Shown one piece after another: positions 53,546-62,600 of a stretch of DNA of 64,000 bases; within the stretch, counting starts at the first letter, position 1; every line of letters starts with the position of its first letter. A program made the translations under genes and the position numbers. Below the pieces are notes generated by a model. The model made no database searches. It saw only the letters and a list, made by a program, of their open reading frames with translations, and was not told the origin of the DNA. The stretch spans positions 85,089-149,088 of the forward strand of contig JAFGCT010000007.1 in assembly GCA_016932505.1 (NCBI GenBank), written 5' to 3'. This DNA comes from Candidatus Peregrinibacteria bacterium (GTDB lineage Bacteria > Patescibacteriota > Gracilibacteria > UM-FILTER-43-11).

Positions 53546-54469
53546 ATGATAAACGTACTAATCGCAATAACACCATTATTTTTAGTTATATTCATAGGTG
53601 CATTTTTAGAACACGCAAAAATTGCGGACAAAAATTGGTCACCTGTTTTAAACAACTTTGCATTAAAAATCGGGCTTCCTGCTTTGATATTTGCGTCTCT
53701 TGCAAAAATGGACTTTGTATTCAGCGAACAATCTCAATTAATTTATGTAAATTCGCTAGTGATGATATGTAGTTTTTTAATAGCTTTAGTAATAGGTAAA
53801 ATATTAAGACTAAACCGTAAAAATTTCAGAACATTTTTTATATGCCTCGGTTTTACCAACTGTGCATATCTTGGATTCCCTACACTTACACAAATTTACG
53901 GAGAAAGTGTATTACCAATTGCAAGTTTAATTGTAGCTGTATATTTATTTTGGATATTTACATTAGGAATTGGATTTTTGGATTATACTCAAATAAGGAG
54001 TCATAAAAATTTAGCTAAGAAAATTTTACTTAACTTAATCAAAAATCCTCTCTTGATTGCGGTGTTTTTAGGTCTGATTGTTGCAAGCTTGGGTATTAAT
54101 ATTCCTGTAATAATAAATAAATCAATCGATATGCTTTCAGCTTCTGTAACGCCTGTTGTTCTTATAGTAATTGGATTATTTATAGGGCAATCAAAATTCG
54201 GAAACATAAAAAAATGGATACCGGTTTTCATTTTTTCAATTATGACATTAATGGTAATACCGGGATTGTTTATTCTTGGGATTAAATTATTTGGACTTAA
54301 TTTGCCAGAATTCACAACTTCGATTGTAATTTCCGCTATGCCTCTTGCTATTACACCTTTTGCATTAGCAGATACATATAAATTAAATAAGGGGTTTATC
54401 GCCAGATCAATTGTACTCAGTACAATACTCGCAATTATAACAATTCCTTTTTGGTCATCAATAGCCTAA
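53546..54469 (+). CDS. AEC (auxin efflux carrier) family transporter
   Basis: A 307-residue membrane protein with about ten TM helices in two inverted halves: ALKIGLPALIFASLAKM, FICLGFTNCAYLGFPTLTQIYGE, NLIKNPLLIAVFLGLI, ASVTPVVLIVIGLFIG and SAMPLAITPFALADTYKL. Bacterial members export dicarboxylates or other anions. The substrate cannot be told. Followed 4 bp later by the lipoprotein gene, so probably one transcript. Confidence 0.9.
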   Translation: MINVLIAITPLFLVIFIGAFLEHAKIADKNWSPVLNNFALKIGLPALIFASLAKMDFVFSEQSQLIYVNSLVMICSFLIALVIGKILRLNRKNFRTFFICLGFTNCAYLGFPTLTQIYGESVLPIASLIVAVYLFWIFTLGIGFLDYTQIRSHKNLAKKILLNLIKNPLLIAVFLGLIVASLGINIPVIINKSIDMLSASVTPVVLIVIGLFIGQSKFGNIKKWIPVFIFSIMTLMVIPGLFILGIKLFGLNLPEFTTSIVISAMPLAITPFALADTYKLNKGFIARSIVLSTILAIITIPFWSSIA

Positions 54470-54473
54470 AAAA

Positions 54474-55019
54474 ATGAGAACAATACTAAAGCTAACATTA
54501 CTCTTTACCATTGCCATAATTCTATTAAATTCATGCAAAGAAGAATTTAAAGAACAGGCTGTATCAATACATACTAATCCTAGTATTATGAAAATATATA
54601 GTGATTCTTTTAAGAACAATGGCCAAATTCCCTCAAAATATACTTGCGAAGGAGAAAATATTAACCCTCCTTTATTAATTCGTGATGTGCCAAACAATAC
54701 AAAAAGCTTGGCGCTTATTGTTGATGACTCGGATGCAATTTCAGGAGTATGGGTTCATTGGATTGTTTGGAATATAGACCCATCTACATCAAAAATTGAA
54801 GAGGGAAAATCAATAGGTATAGAAGGTGTAACAAGTTTTGGAGACAATGGATATGGTGGACCATGTCCACCAAGTGGTACCCATAGGTATGTTTTTAAAT
54901 TATTTGCACTAGATACAATATTAGATCTTCCAGATACCACTAATAAAAATAAACTTATAAGCGAAATGAATGGTCATATTATAGACACAGCAAAATTAAC
55001 TGGACTATATTCAAAATAA
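54474..55019 (+). CDS. YbhB/YbcL-type PEBP lipoprotein
   Basis: A 181-residue protein of the phosphatidylethanolamine-binding/Raf kinase inhibitor-like group. The N-terminus is a lipoprotein signal (LTLLFTIAIILLNSC, lipobox cysteine at about residue 21). The PEBP motifs are YTCEGENINPPL, ALIVDDSDAISGVWVHWIVWNI (in part) and CPPSGTHRYVFKLFALD, the anion-binding pocket. Exact ligand is unknown. In this cell type a lipid-anchored PEBP may bind phospholipid or anionic metabolites. Confidence 0.9.
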   Translation: MRTILKLTLLFTIAIILLNSCKEEFKEQAVSIHTNPSIMKIYSDSFKNNGQIPSKYTCEGENINPPLLIRDVPNNTKSLALIVDDSDAISGVWVHWIVWNIDPSTSKIEEGKSIGIEGVTSFGDNGYGGPCPPSGTHRYVFKLFALDTILDLPDTTNKNKLISEMNGHIIDTAKLTGLYSK

Positions 55020-55081
55020 TCTCAAAATTAGCCTATATAAAATAAATATAATATAATGTTAGAAATAAAATAATTCTTAAT

Positions 55082-55735
55082 ATGAAAAAATTCTTATTCC
55101 TAATTCTGTTTATTCTTACTACTCAAAATGTCTTTGCTCATCAGCCAAGAATTGTTGATGAACAATTTACCAAAATTGATAACCCTGAAATATCTCAAGC
55201 TTTTTATGGTTCATTAGACGGAGAAGCTCAACAATTTGTAATCAACTCGGAAAACGAATTTGAATTATATTTAGGAGTCTTAGTACCTGATCTGCCTGAT
55301 ATTGGAAAAGATATAAGTTTTGTTGTCTATAAAGACAATCAGATTTTATGGAGTTTTGACGGGCCAACCTATAAATGGGAAAAATATTACGAAGAATATG
55401 CAGGAGATAGATATTTTAAAGGACCCGAACTGAAAGCAGAAGGAGATAGTGAATTACCAAAGGGAATAAAGGTTGATAGTGGAACCTATGTTATAGAGGT
55501 ATATAGCACTGATAATGAAGGTAAGTATGTTTTAGCGGTCGGTACCATTGAGTCATTCAAATTCAAAGAAATAATAAATACAGTAAAAACTCTCCCAAAA
55601 TTAAAAACAGATTTCTTCGAAAAACCAATCTATACTCTTGTTCAAAGTAAAATCGGAATGTATTTAATAGTACCAAGTATTGCATTACTACTGATAATAC
55701 TTGTTATAGCTTATTTTATAAAAATAGCGCAGTAA
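55082..55735 (+). CDS. Exported type I membrane protein, unrecognised
   Basis: A 217-residue protein with a signal peptide (MKKFLFLILFILTTQNVFA, cut before HQPRI), a beta-rich extracellular domain (SQAFYGSLDGEAQQFVINSE, KGIKVDSGTYVIEVYST, YVLAVGT) and a C-terminal TM helix (LIVPSIALLLIILVIAYFI) with a short cytoplasmic tail. It resembles the plan of pre-peptidase C-terminal-type or GOLD-like beta-sandwich modules, but no family is asserted. Convergent with the next gene. Confidence 0.78.
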   Translation: MKKFLFLILFILTTQNVFAHQPRIVDEQFTKIDNPEISQAFYGSLDGEAQQFVINSENEFELYLGVLVPDLPDIGKDISFVVYKDNQILWSFDGPTYKWEKYYEEYAGDRYFKGPELKAEGDSELPKGIKVDSGTYVIEVYSTDNEGKYVLAVGTIESFKFKEIINTVKTLPKLKTDFFEKPIYTLVQSKIGMYLIVPSIALLLIILVIAYFIKIAQ

Positions 55736-55744
55736 ATCTTATTG

Positions 55745-56278
55745 TTATTTAACAGTTGTTTTAGCCGGCACCACAGCACCTGGCTGAACAGCTTTTGTAT
55801 TAACAGTTTGTGTTGTTGCCTTAGCATCAGCATCTTCAACAGGTGTTGATTTTGCTGTTAATACAGTAATCGACATAAAAAACAAAAAAACAATAACTGA
55901 AAGAACAATATACACTCTTTTTAGTGAACTTAATTCAACATTGGTATACATTTTATCCATAAGACTTGGCTTTTTTTTCTCAACACCTTCAACCTCTTGC
56001 TTACTCAAGGATTCACGATAGACATCCAGCTTATCCTTTTCATCATCATCCAAAACATTATTTGCCTGAAAAAAGAAATAACCAGCAGCTACTATAAAAA
56101 TTAGCATAAAAGAAATTCCAAGAAAAACACCACTATTATTCACAGCTGCAGATACAGCATCCCGCAAAGACGCCATAAAAAACACTACGAACATAAAACT
56201 GACTACAAGATACCTTTTGCCATCTTCTTCTTTTTGAATAAGCTCCTCAGTATCATTTACTTTTTTTACATCTTCCAT
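55745..56278 (-). CDS. Membrane protein, unrecognised
   Basis: A 177-residue protein with an acidic N-terminus (EDVKKVNDTEELIQKEED), TM segments near 24-42, 50-70 and 120-139, a charged loop of about 50 residues between the second and third (NVLDDDEKDKLDVYRES), and an Ala/Thr/Val-rich exported tail of 30 residues (ATTQTVNTKAVQPGAVV). No known family. Convergent with the gene at 55082. Confidence 0.7.
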   Translation of the reverse strand: MEDVKKVNDTEELIQKEEDGKRYLVVSFMFVVFFMASLRDAVSAAVNNSGVFLGISFMLIFIVAAGYFFFQANNVLDDDEKDKLDVYRESLSKQEVEGVEKKKPSLMDKMYTNVELSSLKRVYIVLSVIVFLFFMSITVLTAKSTPVEDADAKATTQTVNTKAVQPGAVVPAKTTVK

Positions 56279-56414
56279 GTTTTTGATATTTAGTATTTAT
56301 TTACACGATTATATCAGATTTATATTAATTAATAAAATAATTCATTTTAAAACACGAATCTAATAATATAGGTGTATAATAAATTTATGTTATTTCATTA
56401 ATTACATTAATACC

Positions 56415-57266
56415 ATGAAAACACCTTGGATTATGTTTGCAATCGGAATACTGATATTGCTCCTTTTGGTTGTAGCTATATATTTTAATAAGGGTAAAAA
56501 AAGACCCACAGATTACTATGCCCTATTCACCATAGGAATAATATGGTTAGGAGCTGGAATCGCAATAGGGATTGCCCCCTTATGGATAATGGGTATGGTA
56601 TTTATAGCAATTGGCGGTGCGAATAAAGACAAATGGAAGAAGAACAGAATAAAATGGAAAAAATTATCTAAAGCAGAAAAAAAAGTTAAAATAATCACTA
56701 TTATAGGGCTTACAATAATACTTGTGGCTGGAGTTGCTGCCTTTTTTATAACCAATAACACAGCTGAGAAAATTAGGGGCTCAAAAGAATATAAAGAAAC
56801 AACTGAAATAAATGTTTTCTTTCCTACCTTAAAAGACAATGAAGACTTTCTAGACTGTGGAAAGACTTATCCGTTAAAAAGAACAATTGTAAAAAGTGAC
56901 AATATGGCCAAAATTGCACTTGAAGAATTATTTAAAGGACCAACATCTGAGGAAATTAATGAAGGTTGTACTAGTCATATGATAGATAGAACAAATTCAT
57001 ATGCACTTAAAAGAATTTTTGTAAAAAATGGTACAGCTTATTTGGACTGGTTAAATCCAATCGCAGTAGAAGGTATGAATAGCGTATCATCAAGTTGTGG
57101 TTCGGTATTTTTTATGGCTCCAATTGAAAAAACACTCACAGATTTGCCAGAAATAAACAAAGTAGTACATGCGATTGATGGTAACCCTGAATATTTCTAC
57201 AACCTTGTTCAAATGGGATGTGAAGGAGATTATGCTGGATACTGCGACCCGACACCCTTCCAATAA
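56415..57266 (+). CDS. Membrane protein with C-terminal GerMN domain
   Basis: A 283-residue protein. Three TM helices (about 5-25, 37-67, 93-115) precede an extracellular GerMN-type domain at about 130-270: VFFPTLKDNEDFLDC, NMAKIALEELFKGPTSEEINEG, NGTAYLDWLNPI and VVHAIDGNPEYFY. GerMN is named from spore germination and sporulation proteins but also occurs as a general extracytoplasmic module. Nothing else here suggests sporulation. Four cysteines in the domain may form disulfides. A TATAAT near 56379 lies upstream without a good -35. Confidence 0.82.
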   Translation: MKTPWIMFAIGILILLLLVVAIYFNKGKKRPTDYYALFTIGIIWLGAGIAIGIAPLWIMGMVFIAIGGANKDKWKKNRIKWKKLSKAEKKVKIITIIGLTIILVAGVAAFFITNNTAEKIRGSKEYKETTEINVFFPTLKDNEDFLDCGKTYPLKRTIVKSDNMAKIALEELFKGPTSEEINEGCTSHMIDRTNSYALKRIFVKNGTAYLDWLNPIAVEGMNSVSSSCGSVFFMAPIEKTLTDLPEINKVVHAIDGNPEYFYNLVQMGCEGDYAGYCDPTPFQ

Positions 57267-57393
57267 AATAATGGCTTATTAAAGCGATTCCTTAAACGAA
57301 ACATTACTCATTTCGCGCAAGGCTTTTTGCTTTTAAACATAAAAAAAGAGGGTATTATGAAATTTATAAGAAATATTTTTTAATATAATTATT

Positions 57394-57819
57394 ATGCCCC
57401 CCAACAGATGCGACCTAAGCCAAGAAAATGATAGCTTAATGCATCACCCACAAAAAAGCAAAGTTGAATTATTTCACTTACTGAAAGATATCGACCTTAT
57501 TGACATAATATGCCCAATAAAAGACTCTATTACAAAAAAAGATGTAGAATTGTATAGTGAAAGTCTATTTGGACGCACCAAGCCAATATTTGATGATTTA
57601 GCTTACGATGATAAATTAAACGTAATTACTTTTTCAAAACTAAGTGATGAAGCTATTCGAACGTTAGAACTAAATCCTCACTATCTTGCAGGAGTACACA
57701 GCCGTGATATATGTTTTTTATTAAGAGTTATGCATGCATGCGAAGAATGCAGAAAAACAAAGGAAGATACTCATTCATCTGTAAAAAATGTAATAAATGA
57801 CAAAGGGGCAGAAAGATAA
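57394..57819 (+). CDS. Soluble protein, unrecognised
   Basis: A 141-residue protein without TM segments or signal. The middle part is a mixed alpha/beta domain (SKVELFHLLKDIDLIDIICPIKDSITKKD, in part; FDDLAYDDKLNVITFSKLSDEAIRTLEL). The C-terminal part has a cysteine pair, HACEECRK. Codon use and base composition match neighbours. No family recognised. It precedes the RGG/zinc-ribbon gene on the same strand. Confidence 0.6.
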   Translation: MPPNRCDLSQENDSLMHHPQKSKVELFHLLKDIDLIDIICPIKDSITKKDVELYSESLFGRTKPIFDDLAYDDKLNVITFSKLSDEAIRTLELNPHYLAGVHSRDICFLLRVMHACEECRKTKEDTHSSVKNVINDKGAER

Positions 57820-57912
57820 ATTATTTCTCTCTATTCGGGCTCTAATTAATGCTATTGCTATTTGTTATATATAAGTCTAGAGTGTATTTCAATAATACAT
57901 AATATATATAAT

Positions 57913-58587
57913 ATGAGAGATTTTAATAAAGGAAGAGGAGGTGGAAATTTTGGTAACAGAGGCGGAGGAAGAGGATTTGGTGGAGGTGGTGGTAGAAGTT
58001 TCGGTGGAGACAGAGGAAGACCAGAAATGCACAGAGCTGTTTGTGATGAATGCGGTGATCAATGTGAAGTTCCATTTAAACCAAGTGGTGACAAACCTGT
58101 TTTATGCAACAATTGTTTCAAAAAAGATAACAAAGGTGGTAGAGGAGATAGAGATAGAGATAGAGGAAGAGGAAGAGATTTTGGAGGAGATAGAGGAAGA
58201 GACAGACAAATGCATAAAGCTGTTTGCGCTGACTGCGGAAAGAACTGTGAAGTTCCTTTTAAACCAAGTGGTGACAAACCTGTTTTATGCAGTGATTGTT
58301 TTGGTGGAGGGAATTCATCAGGAAAACCTAATCAATCAAGCGAAAAACATGATGAAATATTAGCAAAATTGGATAAAATTCTTAACCTTTTACAACGTAC
58401 AAATTCAGTTAAAGAGGTAACAGTTATGAAAGAAAAGGAAGAAGTAAAAGCTGAAAAAAAAGCTGAGCCAAAAGCTGAAGCGAAGAAAGCTCCGGCAAAG
58501 AAAGCTGAAGCGAAAAAACCTGCCGTTAAAAAAACACCTGCTAAAAAGAAGGCATCTACAAAGAAGGCTCCGGCAAAAAAGAAATAA
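57913..58587 (+). CDS. RGG-box protein with two CxxC-x17-CxxC zinc ribbons and a Lys/Ala-rich tail
   Basis: A 224-residue protein from the ATG at 57913 (MRDFNKGRGGGNFG); a frame to 57862 adds an unlikely hydrophobic leader. Domain order: Gly/Arg-rich RGG region (6-38), zinc ribbon 1 (CDEC, 17 residues, CNNC), an Arg/Asp/Gly linker (RGDRDRDRGRGRDFGG), zinc ribbon 2 (CADC, 17 residues, CSDC), a short helix (HDEILAKLDKILNLLQ) and a C-terminal histone H1-like tail of PAKKAEAKKP type repeats. The ribbons contain VPFKPSGDKPVLC and are nearly identical in DNA over about 45 bp, a recent duplication. Likely an RNA- or DNA-binding chaperone or nucleoid protein. Confidence 0.82.
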   Translation: MRDFNKGRGGGNFGNRGGGRGFGGGGGRSFGGDRGRPEMHRAVCDECGDQCEVPFKPSGDKPVLCNNCFKKDNKGGRGDRDRDRGRGRDFGGDRGRDRQMHKAVCADCGKNCEVPFKPSGDKPVLCSDCFGGGNSSGKPNQSSEKHDEILAKLDKILNLLQRTNSVKEVTVMKEKEEVKAEKKAEPKAEAKKAPAKKAEAKKPAVKKTPAKKKASTKKAPAKKK

Positions 58588-58621
58588 TATATTTTACACA
58601 CCTAGGTATTTTATCTTGGTC

Positions 58622-58653
58622 AGCGCCCTTAGAATTTATTCTGGGCGCTTTTG
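58622..58653 (+). terminator. Terminator after the RGG/zinc-ribbon gene
   Basis: AGCGCCC-tt-AGAAT and ATTCT-GGGCGCT form a stem followed by TTTTG. It stands between convergent genes. Confidence 0.8.
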
Positions 58654-58666
58654 TGTATTATAATAA

Positions 58667-59530
58667 TTAAAAGGAATACTGGTCAAAAATTGCCTTTATA
58701 TTGATATTTTCTATATCTCTATGAGCAAGTGGGCCTCTTTTAAACTGAGGTTGCTCATCTTCATACACCTCTCTTTCTTCTTTATAAAAAATACCAATAG
58801 GAAGTTTTTCTGATTTATCAAAAATCATTTTCAAAGCCGCCTGTTTATTTGTGACATCATGATTAACCGTCGCTAAATCAAAAGTTTTTTCCTGATAATA
58901 AGCATATCCATGTGTTTTATCCCACGCTACACAAGGTTGGTAAATATCGATTAAAGAAAATCCTTTATGTTTTATCCCCTCAGCAATTAAATTAGAAAGG
59001 TGAGGAAGATTTCCTGCAAATCCGCGAGCAATAAATGAACATTTGGATGACATAGCCAGTGCAAGTGGATCAATGTTTGGGTCAGGAGTGCCAAAAGGTG
59101 TGGATGGAGAAATTTGACCCTTTTCCGCAGTTGGTGATGCTTGACCTTTTGTTAAACCATAAACTGTATTATTACCAACAAGATAAGTAACATTAGCATT
59201 CCTGCGCATAGCATGAATAAAGTGCCCCATTCCTATACCATAAGCATCACCATCACCAGACCAAGCTATAACAGTTAGCTCGTGATTACCAAGCTTTACA
59301 CCAGTTGCGACAGGTAATGGCCGACCATGCAGAGTAACCAAACCGTAAGTATTAAACCAATAAGGTGCATTAGCCCCGCATCCTATCCCAGAAACAAGTG
59401 CAACATTATCAGGATCGAGATTGAGCTTAGACATAGCCATTTTAAGACCTGCTTCTATTCCAAAATTTCCGCATCCCGGACACCAGTTTGGTTTTCCTGT
59501 GTTGTCTGTATAGTCTTTTGGAGTTCTCAA
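58667..59530 (-). CDS. 2-oxoacid:ferredoxin oxidoreductase, beta subunit
   Basis: TPP-binding subunit that decarboxylates a 2-oxo acid to acyl-CoA and reduces ferredoxin. The 287-residue protein has the cluster and TPP motifs WCPGCGNFGI (C17, C20), SGIGCGANAPYWFNTYG, GDGDAYGIGMGHFIHAMRRN and NNTVYGLTKGQASPT. The substrate (pyruvate, 2-oxoglutarate or branched 2-oxo acids) cannot be fixed. It is 26 bp after the alpha subunit. No separate delta-type 2[4Fe-4S] ferredoxin subunit is nearby, as in the KorAB-type two-subunit enzymes. Confidence 0.92.
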   Translation of the reverse strand: MRTPKDYTDNTGKPNWCPGCGNFGIEAGLKMAMSKLNLDPDNVALVSGIGCGANAPYWFNTYGLVTLHGRPLPVATGVKLGNHELTVIAWSGDGDAYGIGMGHFIHAMRRNANVTYLVGNNTVYGLTKGQASPTAEKGQISPSTPFGTPDPNIDPLALAMSSKCSFIARGFAGNLPHLSNLIAEGIKHKGFSLIDIYQPCVAWDKTHGYAYYQEKTFDLATVNHDVTNKQAALKMIFDKSEKLPIGIFYKEEREVYEDEQPQFKRGPLAHRDIENINIKAIFDQYSF

Positions 59531-59556
59531 AATTAATTAAAATTATGAATTACGAA

Positions 59557-61278
59557 TTATTTTATAATTTTTATAACCTCACGGGCTATTTGATCCGGAG
59601 TAAATGGTCTTCCTGAATAATCAAGAATCTTGCTTTGAATATCAATTCCAACTTTTTCTGCAATCAATCCACCAAGCTGAGCTGTAATATTTCCTTCAAT
59701 AAGTATAGGACGTTTGGTTTTACTCAATGCCTCATTAATTCCCGGCTGAAGCGGAGACAAATATTTAACATGAAGTAAATTAGCAGATATACCTTTCTTT
59801 TTCAGCCATTCTATTGCTTCATAAGCAGGTCCATATGTAGCACCCCAGCAAACTAAAGTTACCTCCGCATTTTCTTTTCCTTCAATAACAACGGGGGGGA
59901 GAAGATTTTTAAGGGTATCAAGCTTTCTCATGCGTCTTTCGTGAATACTATTGCATTCATCAATTTCTTCAGTAAAATAACCATCTTCACGATGCTCGTA
60001 AGATGAAGCTGTATGAGCGCCACCTTTCTGACCAGGAATTGAACGTGGGGAAATGCCATTTTTTGTATTTTTATACCTCAAAAAATTATCATCTATTTGA
60101 TTATCATCAAGTAATTGACCTCTATTAATCTTTAAATTTGTTGTATCCGGGAATGGAATATTTGCATCCCCTTCACCAAGATATTTTTCAGTAAGCAGAA
60201 TTACAGGACACTGATACATTTCAGCAAGATTAAAGGCTTCAAATGCCATATAAAATGCTTCCTCGTGAGTACCGGGAGAAAGTACAATTTTAGGAAAATC
60301 ACCCTGAGAAGCATGCAAAACTTGCCTTAAATCTCCTTGTCCAGACCTAGTAGGTAAACCTGTAGAAGGACCTGGACGCTGGACTTCAACAATAACAATA
60401 GGAATTTCTGTCATACCGGCAAAACCGACAGCCTCAGTCATAAGTGAAAACCCACCACCAGATGTCGCAGCCATACTTCTGCAACCAGAAAAACCAGCTC
60501 CAATAGCCATATTTATAGCAGAGAGTTCGTCTTCGACGTGATTAACGGAAATTTCATACTCACGAGCATGCTTAGCCATACAATGTAAAACTGACGAACT
60601 TGGTGTCATTGGATATTCCGAAACAAATTTACAACCAGCCTTAATTGCACCAAAAGTAATCATATAATTACCATTTGCCATAAATGTTTTTTCCGGATTC
60701 TTTTTTGGTTTGATAATATAATCAAATTCTTTTGGAAAATTCTCACGTACATAATTATATCCCGCCTGAGCAGCATCAATGTTTTTACTGGTTATCTCCT
60801 TCCCCTTTCTAGCAAATGTTTTTATTAATAAATCAAGTAAAATATCTATCGGATAATCCAATAAGCCACATGCTGCACCTATTCCAACAACATTTTTAGC
60901 CAATTCCAAACCCACTTTTTCCTTGGCAATTGCACGCAGTGGAACAGGAAAAAGCTTAACACCTTCTCTTTCAACTTTTGTAATATCAGGGTCATAAATA
61001 ACACCACCACCAGGAACAACATCATCCATATATAAATCCGTAGTATCTTTATCAAGAGCTAAAACTAAATCGTATTTGCTCATATGAGAATAAACGGGAT
61101 TTTCGGATGCACGTATTTGGTAAATATTATTATAACCTTTTATGACACTATGAAATTCAGCATTAGTTTTTAATCTAAGCCCCGCACTCATACATAGTTT
61201 ACCAAAAAGAGTACCAGGAAGATCAACGCCTTCGCCCGCAGTACCACCCACCATAAAATTTAATTCATTTATTTTCAC
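59557..61278 (-). CDS. 2-oxoacid:ferredoxin oxidoreductase, fused gamma-alpha subunit
   Basis: A 573-residue chain. Residues 1-180 are the gamma domain (NELNFMVGGTAGEGVDLPGTLFGKLCMSAG, in part; VIYDPDITKVEREGVKLFPVPL), residues about 195-573 the alpha subunit (NGNYMITFGAIKAGCKFVSEYPMTPSSSV, in part; GAGFSGCRSMAATSGGGFSLMTEAVGFAGM, in part; RPGPSTGLPTRSGQGDLRQ). The fusion is the known arrangement of the two-subunit enzymes. Start at 61278 fits the family. With the beta gene it would pass electrons to ferredoxin; the acyl-CoA could feed Acs running in reverse, or biosynthesis. Confidence 0.93.
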   Translation of the reverse strand: MKINELNFMVGGTAGEGVDLPGTLFGKLCMSAGLRLKTNAEFHSVIKGYNNIYQIRASENPVYSHMSKYDLVLALDKDTTDLYMDDVVPGGGVIYDPDITKVEREGVKLFPVPLRAIAKEKVGLELAKNVVGIGAACGLLDYPIDILLDLLIKTFARKGKEITSKNIDAAQAGYNYVRENFPKEFDYIIKPKKNPEKTFMANGNYMITFGAIKAGCKFVSEYPMTPSSSVLHCMAKHAREYEISVNHVEDELSAINMAIGAGFSGCRSMAATSGGGFSLMTEAVGFAGMTEIPIVIVEVQRPGPSTGLPTRSGQGDLRQVLHASQGDFPKIVLSPGTHEEAFYMAFEAFNLAEMYQCPVILLTEKYLGEGDANIPFPDTTNLKINRGQLLDDNQIDDNFLRYKNTKNGISPRSIPGQKGGAHTASSYEHREDGYFTEEIDECNSIHERRMRKLDTLKNLLPPVVIEGKENAEVTLVCWGATYGPAYEAIEWLKKKGISANLLHVKYLSPLQPGINEALSKTKRPILIEGNITAQLGGLIAEKVGIDIQSKILDYSGRPFTPDQIAREVIKIIK

Positions 61279-61445
61279 GTTTGTTTTTTGATTACAACTT
61301 ATTGTAGCAAGTTAACCACTAATTATTCAAGATGAATTACAATTCTCCATTAGCACTTCCATTGCTTTTTTGCTAATTTTTGACTAAAATTTATTAGCTG
61401 ACAAATCAATTCATAATTCTTAGTTCATAAATTTAATTATCATAA

Positions 61446-62567
61446 ATGGATTATTATAAGGCTCTTGGAGTCGATAAAAACGCATCAGAGCAAGAGATAA
61501 AAAAAGCTTATCGCAAACTTGCACACGAACATCATCCCGATACTGGAAAAGGTGGAGGTAATGATAAAAAATTTAAAGAAGTAACTGAAGCTTATGAAGT
61601 ATTAGGCGATAAACAAAAACGCCAACAATACGACCAATTCGGCAGTGCAGGCCCAGGCTTTGGAGGAGGGCAAGGATTTGGCGGTTTCGATTTTGGCGGA
61701 GGTTTTAAAAATGTAAATGTTGATTTCGGAGCAGGGGGATTTGGAGATATATTTGAAAGTTTTTTTGGTGGAGGTGGAGGAAGGAGAAGTAAAGCAGGAC
61801 CTCAGCAGGGAAGCGATATTGAAATGGTCATTCAGCTTAATTTTGAAGAAGCAGTATTCGGAGTAACAAAAGAAGTTGAAATTTCCAGATATGAAAAATG
61901 CGAGCATTGTAATGGAAAAGGAGCTGAACCTGGCACTGAACTCAAAACATGTTCGGATTGTTCTGGTACAGGTCAACAAGTAAGAATTCAAAGAACACCA
62001 CTAGGGCAAATTCAGACTTCTGGAATATGTTCATCATGCGAAGGTAGAGGAAAAATTCCAGAAAAAAAATGTAAAAAATGTGGAGGAGAAAGTAGAGTTC
62101 TTAAAACTTCAGTAATTAAAGTTAAAATTCCTGCGGGAATTCATGATCAAGCAGTAATAAAACTAAGAGAAAAAGGTGAAGCAGGAATTCAAGGTGGAAC
62201 GTATGGTGATTTATTTGTTCATATCAGCATAATTCCAAGCAAAGAATTTGAAAGAATTAAAGACGATATTTATACCACAGGACATATACATTTGGTTCAG
62301 GCAGTACTTGGAGATGAAATTACAGTTACAACAATACATGGAGATGTTAAACTTAAAATTCCGTCAGGAACAGAAAGTGGTAAGACATTTAAAATCAAGG
62401 ATTACGGTGTTCAAAAAATAAATAGCACGACAAAAGGAGATCATTATATTAAAGTAATTGTAGACATTCCGACAAAACTTTCAAAGAAAGAAAAAAGTCT
62501 ATATGAGGAACTGGCTAAAGAATCCAATCTCAGTATAAAACCGCAAAGCAAAGGAATGTTTGGATAA
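61446..62567 (+). CDS. dnaJ: Chaperone DnaJ
   Basis: Hsp40 cochaperone of DnaK. The 373-residue protein has the J domain ([32 protein letters not shown], in part, with His-Pro-Asp), a long Gly/Phe-rich linker ([15 protein letters not shown]), the zinc-finger region with [24 protein letters not shown] and a degenerate CKKCGGES (final Gly lost), and the C-terminal substrate domains ([25 protein letters not shown]). No dnaK, grpE or hrcA gene is in the window. Divergent from the oxidoreductase operon. Confidence 0.95.
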   Translation: MDYYKALGVDKNASEQEIKKAYRKLAHEHHPDTGKGGGNDKKFKEVTEAYEVLGDKQKRQQYDQFGSAGPGFGGGQGFGGFDFGGGFKNVNVDFGAGGFGDIFESFFGGGGGRRSKAGPQQGSDIEMVIQLNFEEAVFGVTKEVEISRYEKCEHCNGKGAEPGTELKTCSDCSGTGQQVRIQRTPLGQIQTSGICSSCEGRGKIPEKKCKKCGGESRVLKTSVIKVKIPAGIHDQAVIKLREKGEAGIQGGTYGDLFVHISIIPSKEFERIKDDIYTTGHIHLVQAVLGDEITVTTIHGDVKLKIPSGTESGKTFKIKDYGVQKINSTTKGDHYIKVIVDIPTKLSKKEKSLYEELAKESNLSIKPQSKGMFG

Positions 62568-62600
62568 AAATAACTATTAAATAACTAATTATAGACACGA

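Noticed and set aside
58059..58363. Overlapping Glu-rich and Leu/Ser-rich ORFs in the RGG/zinc-ribbon gene
   Set aside because: Out-of-frame reading of the purine-rich repeats; the zinc ribbons fix the true frame.
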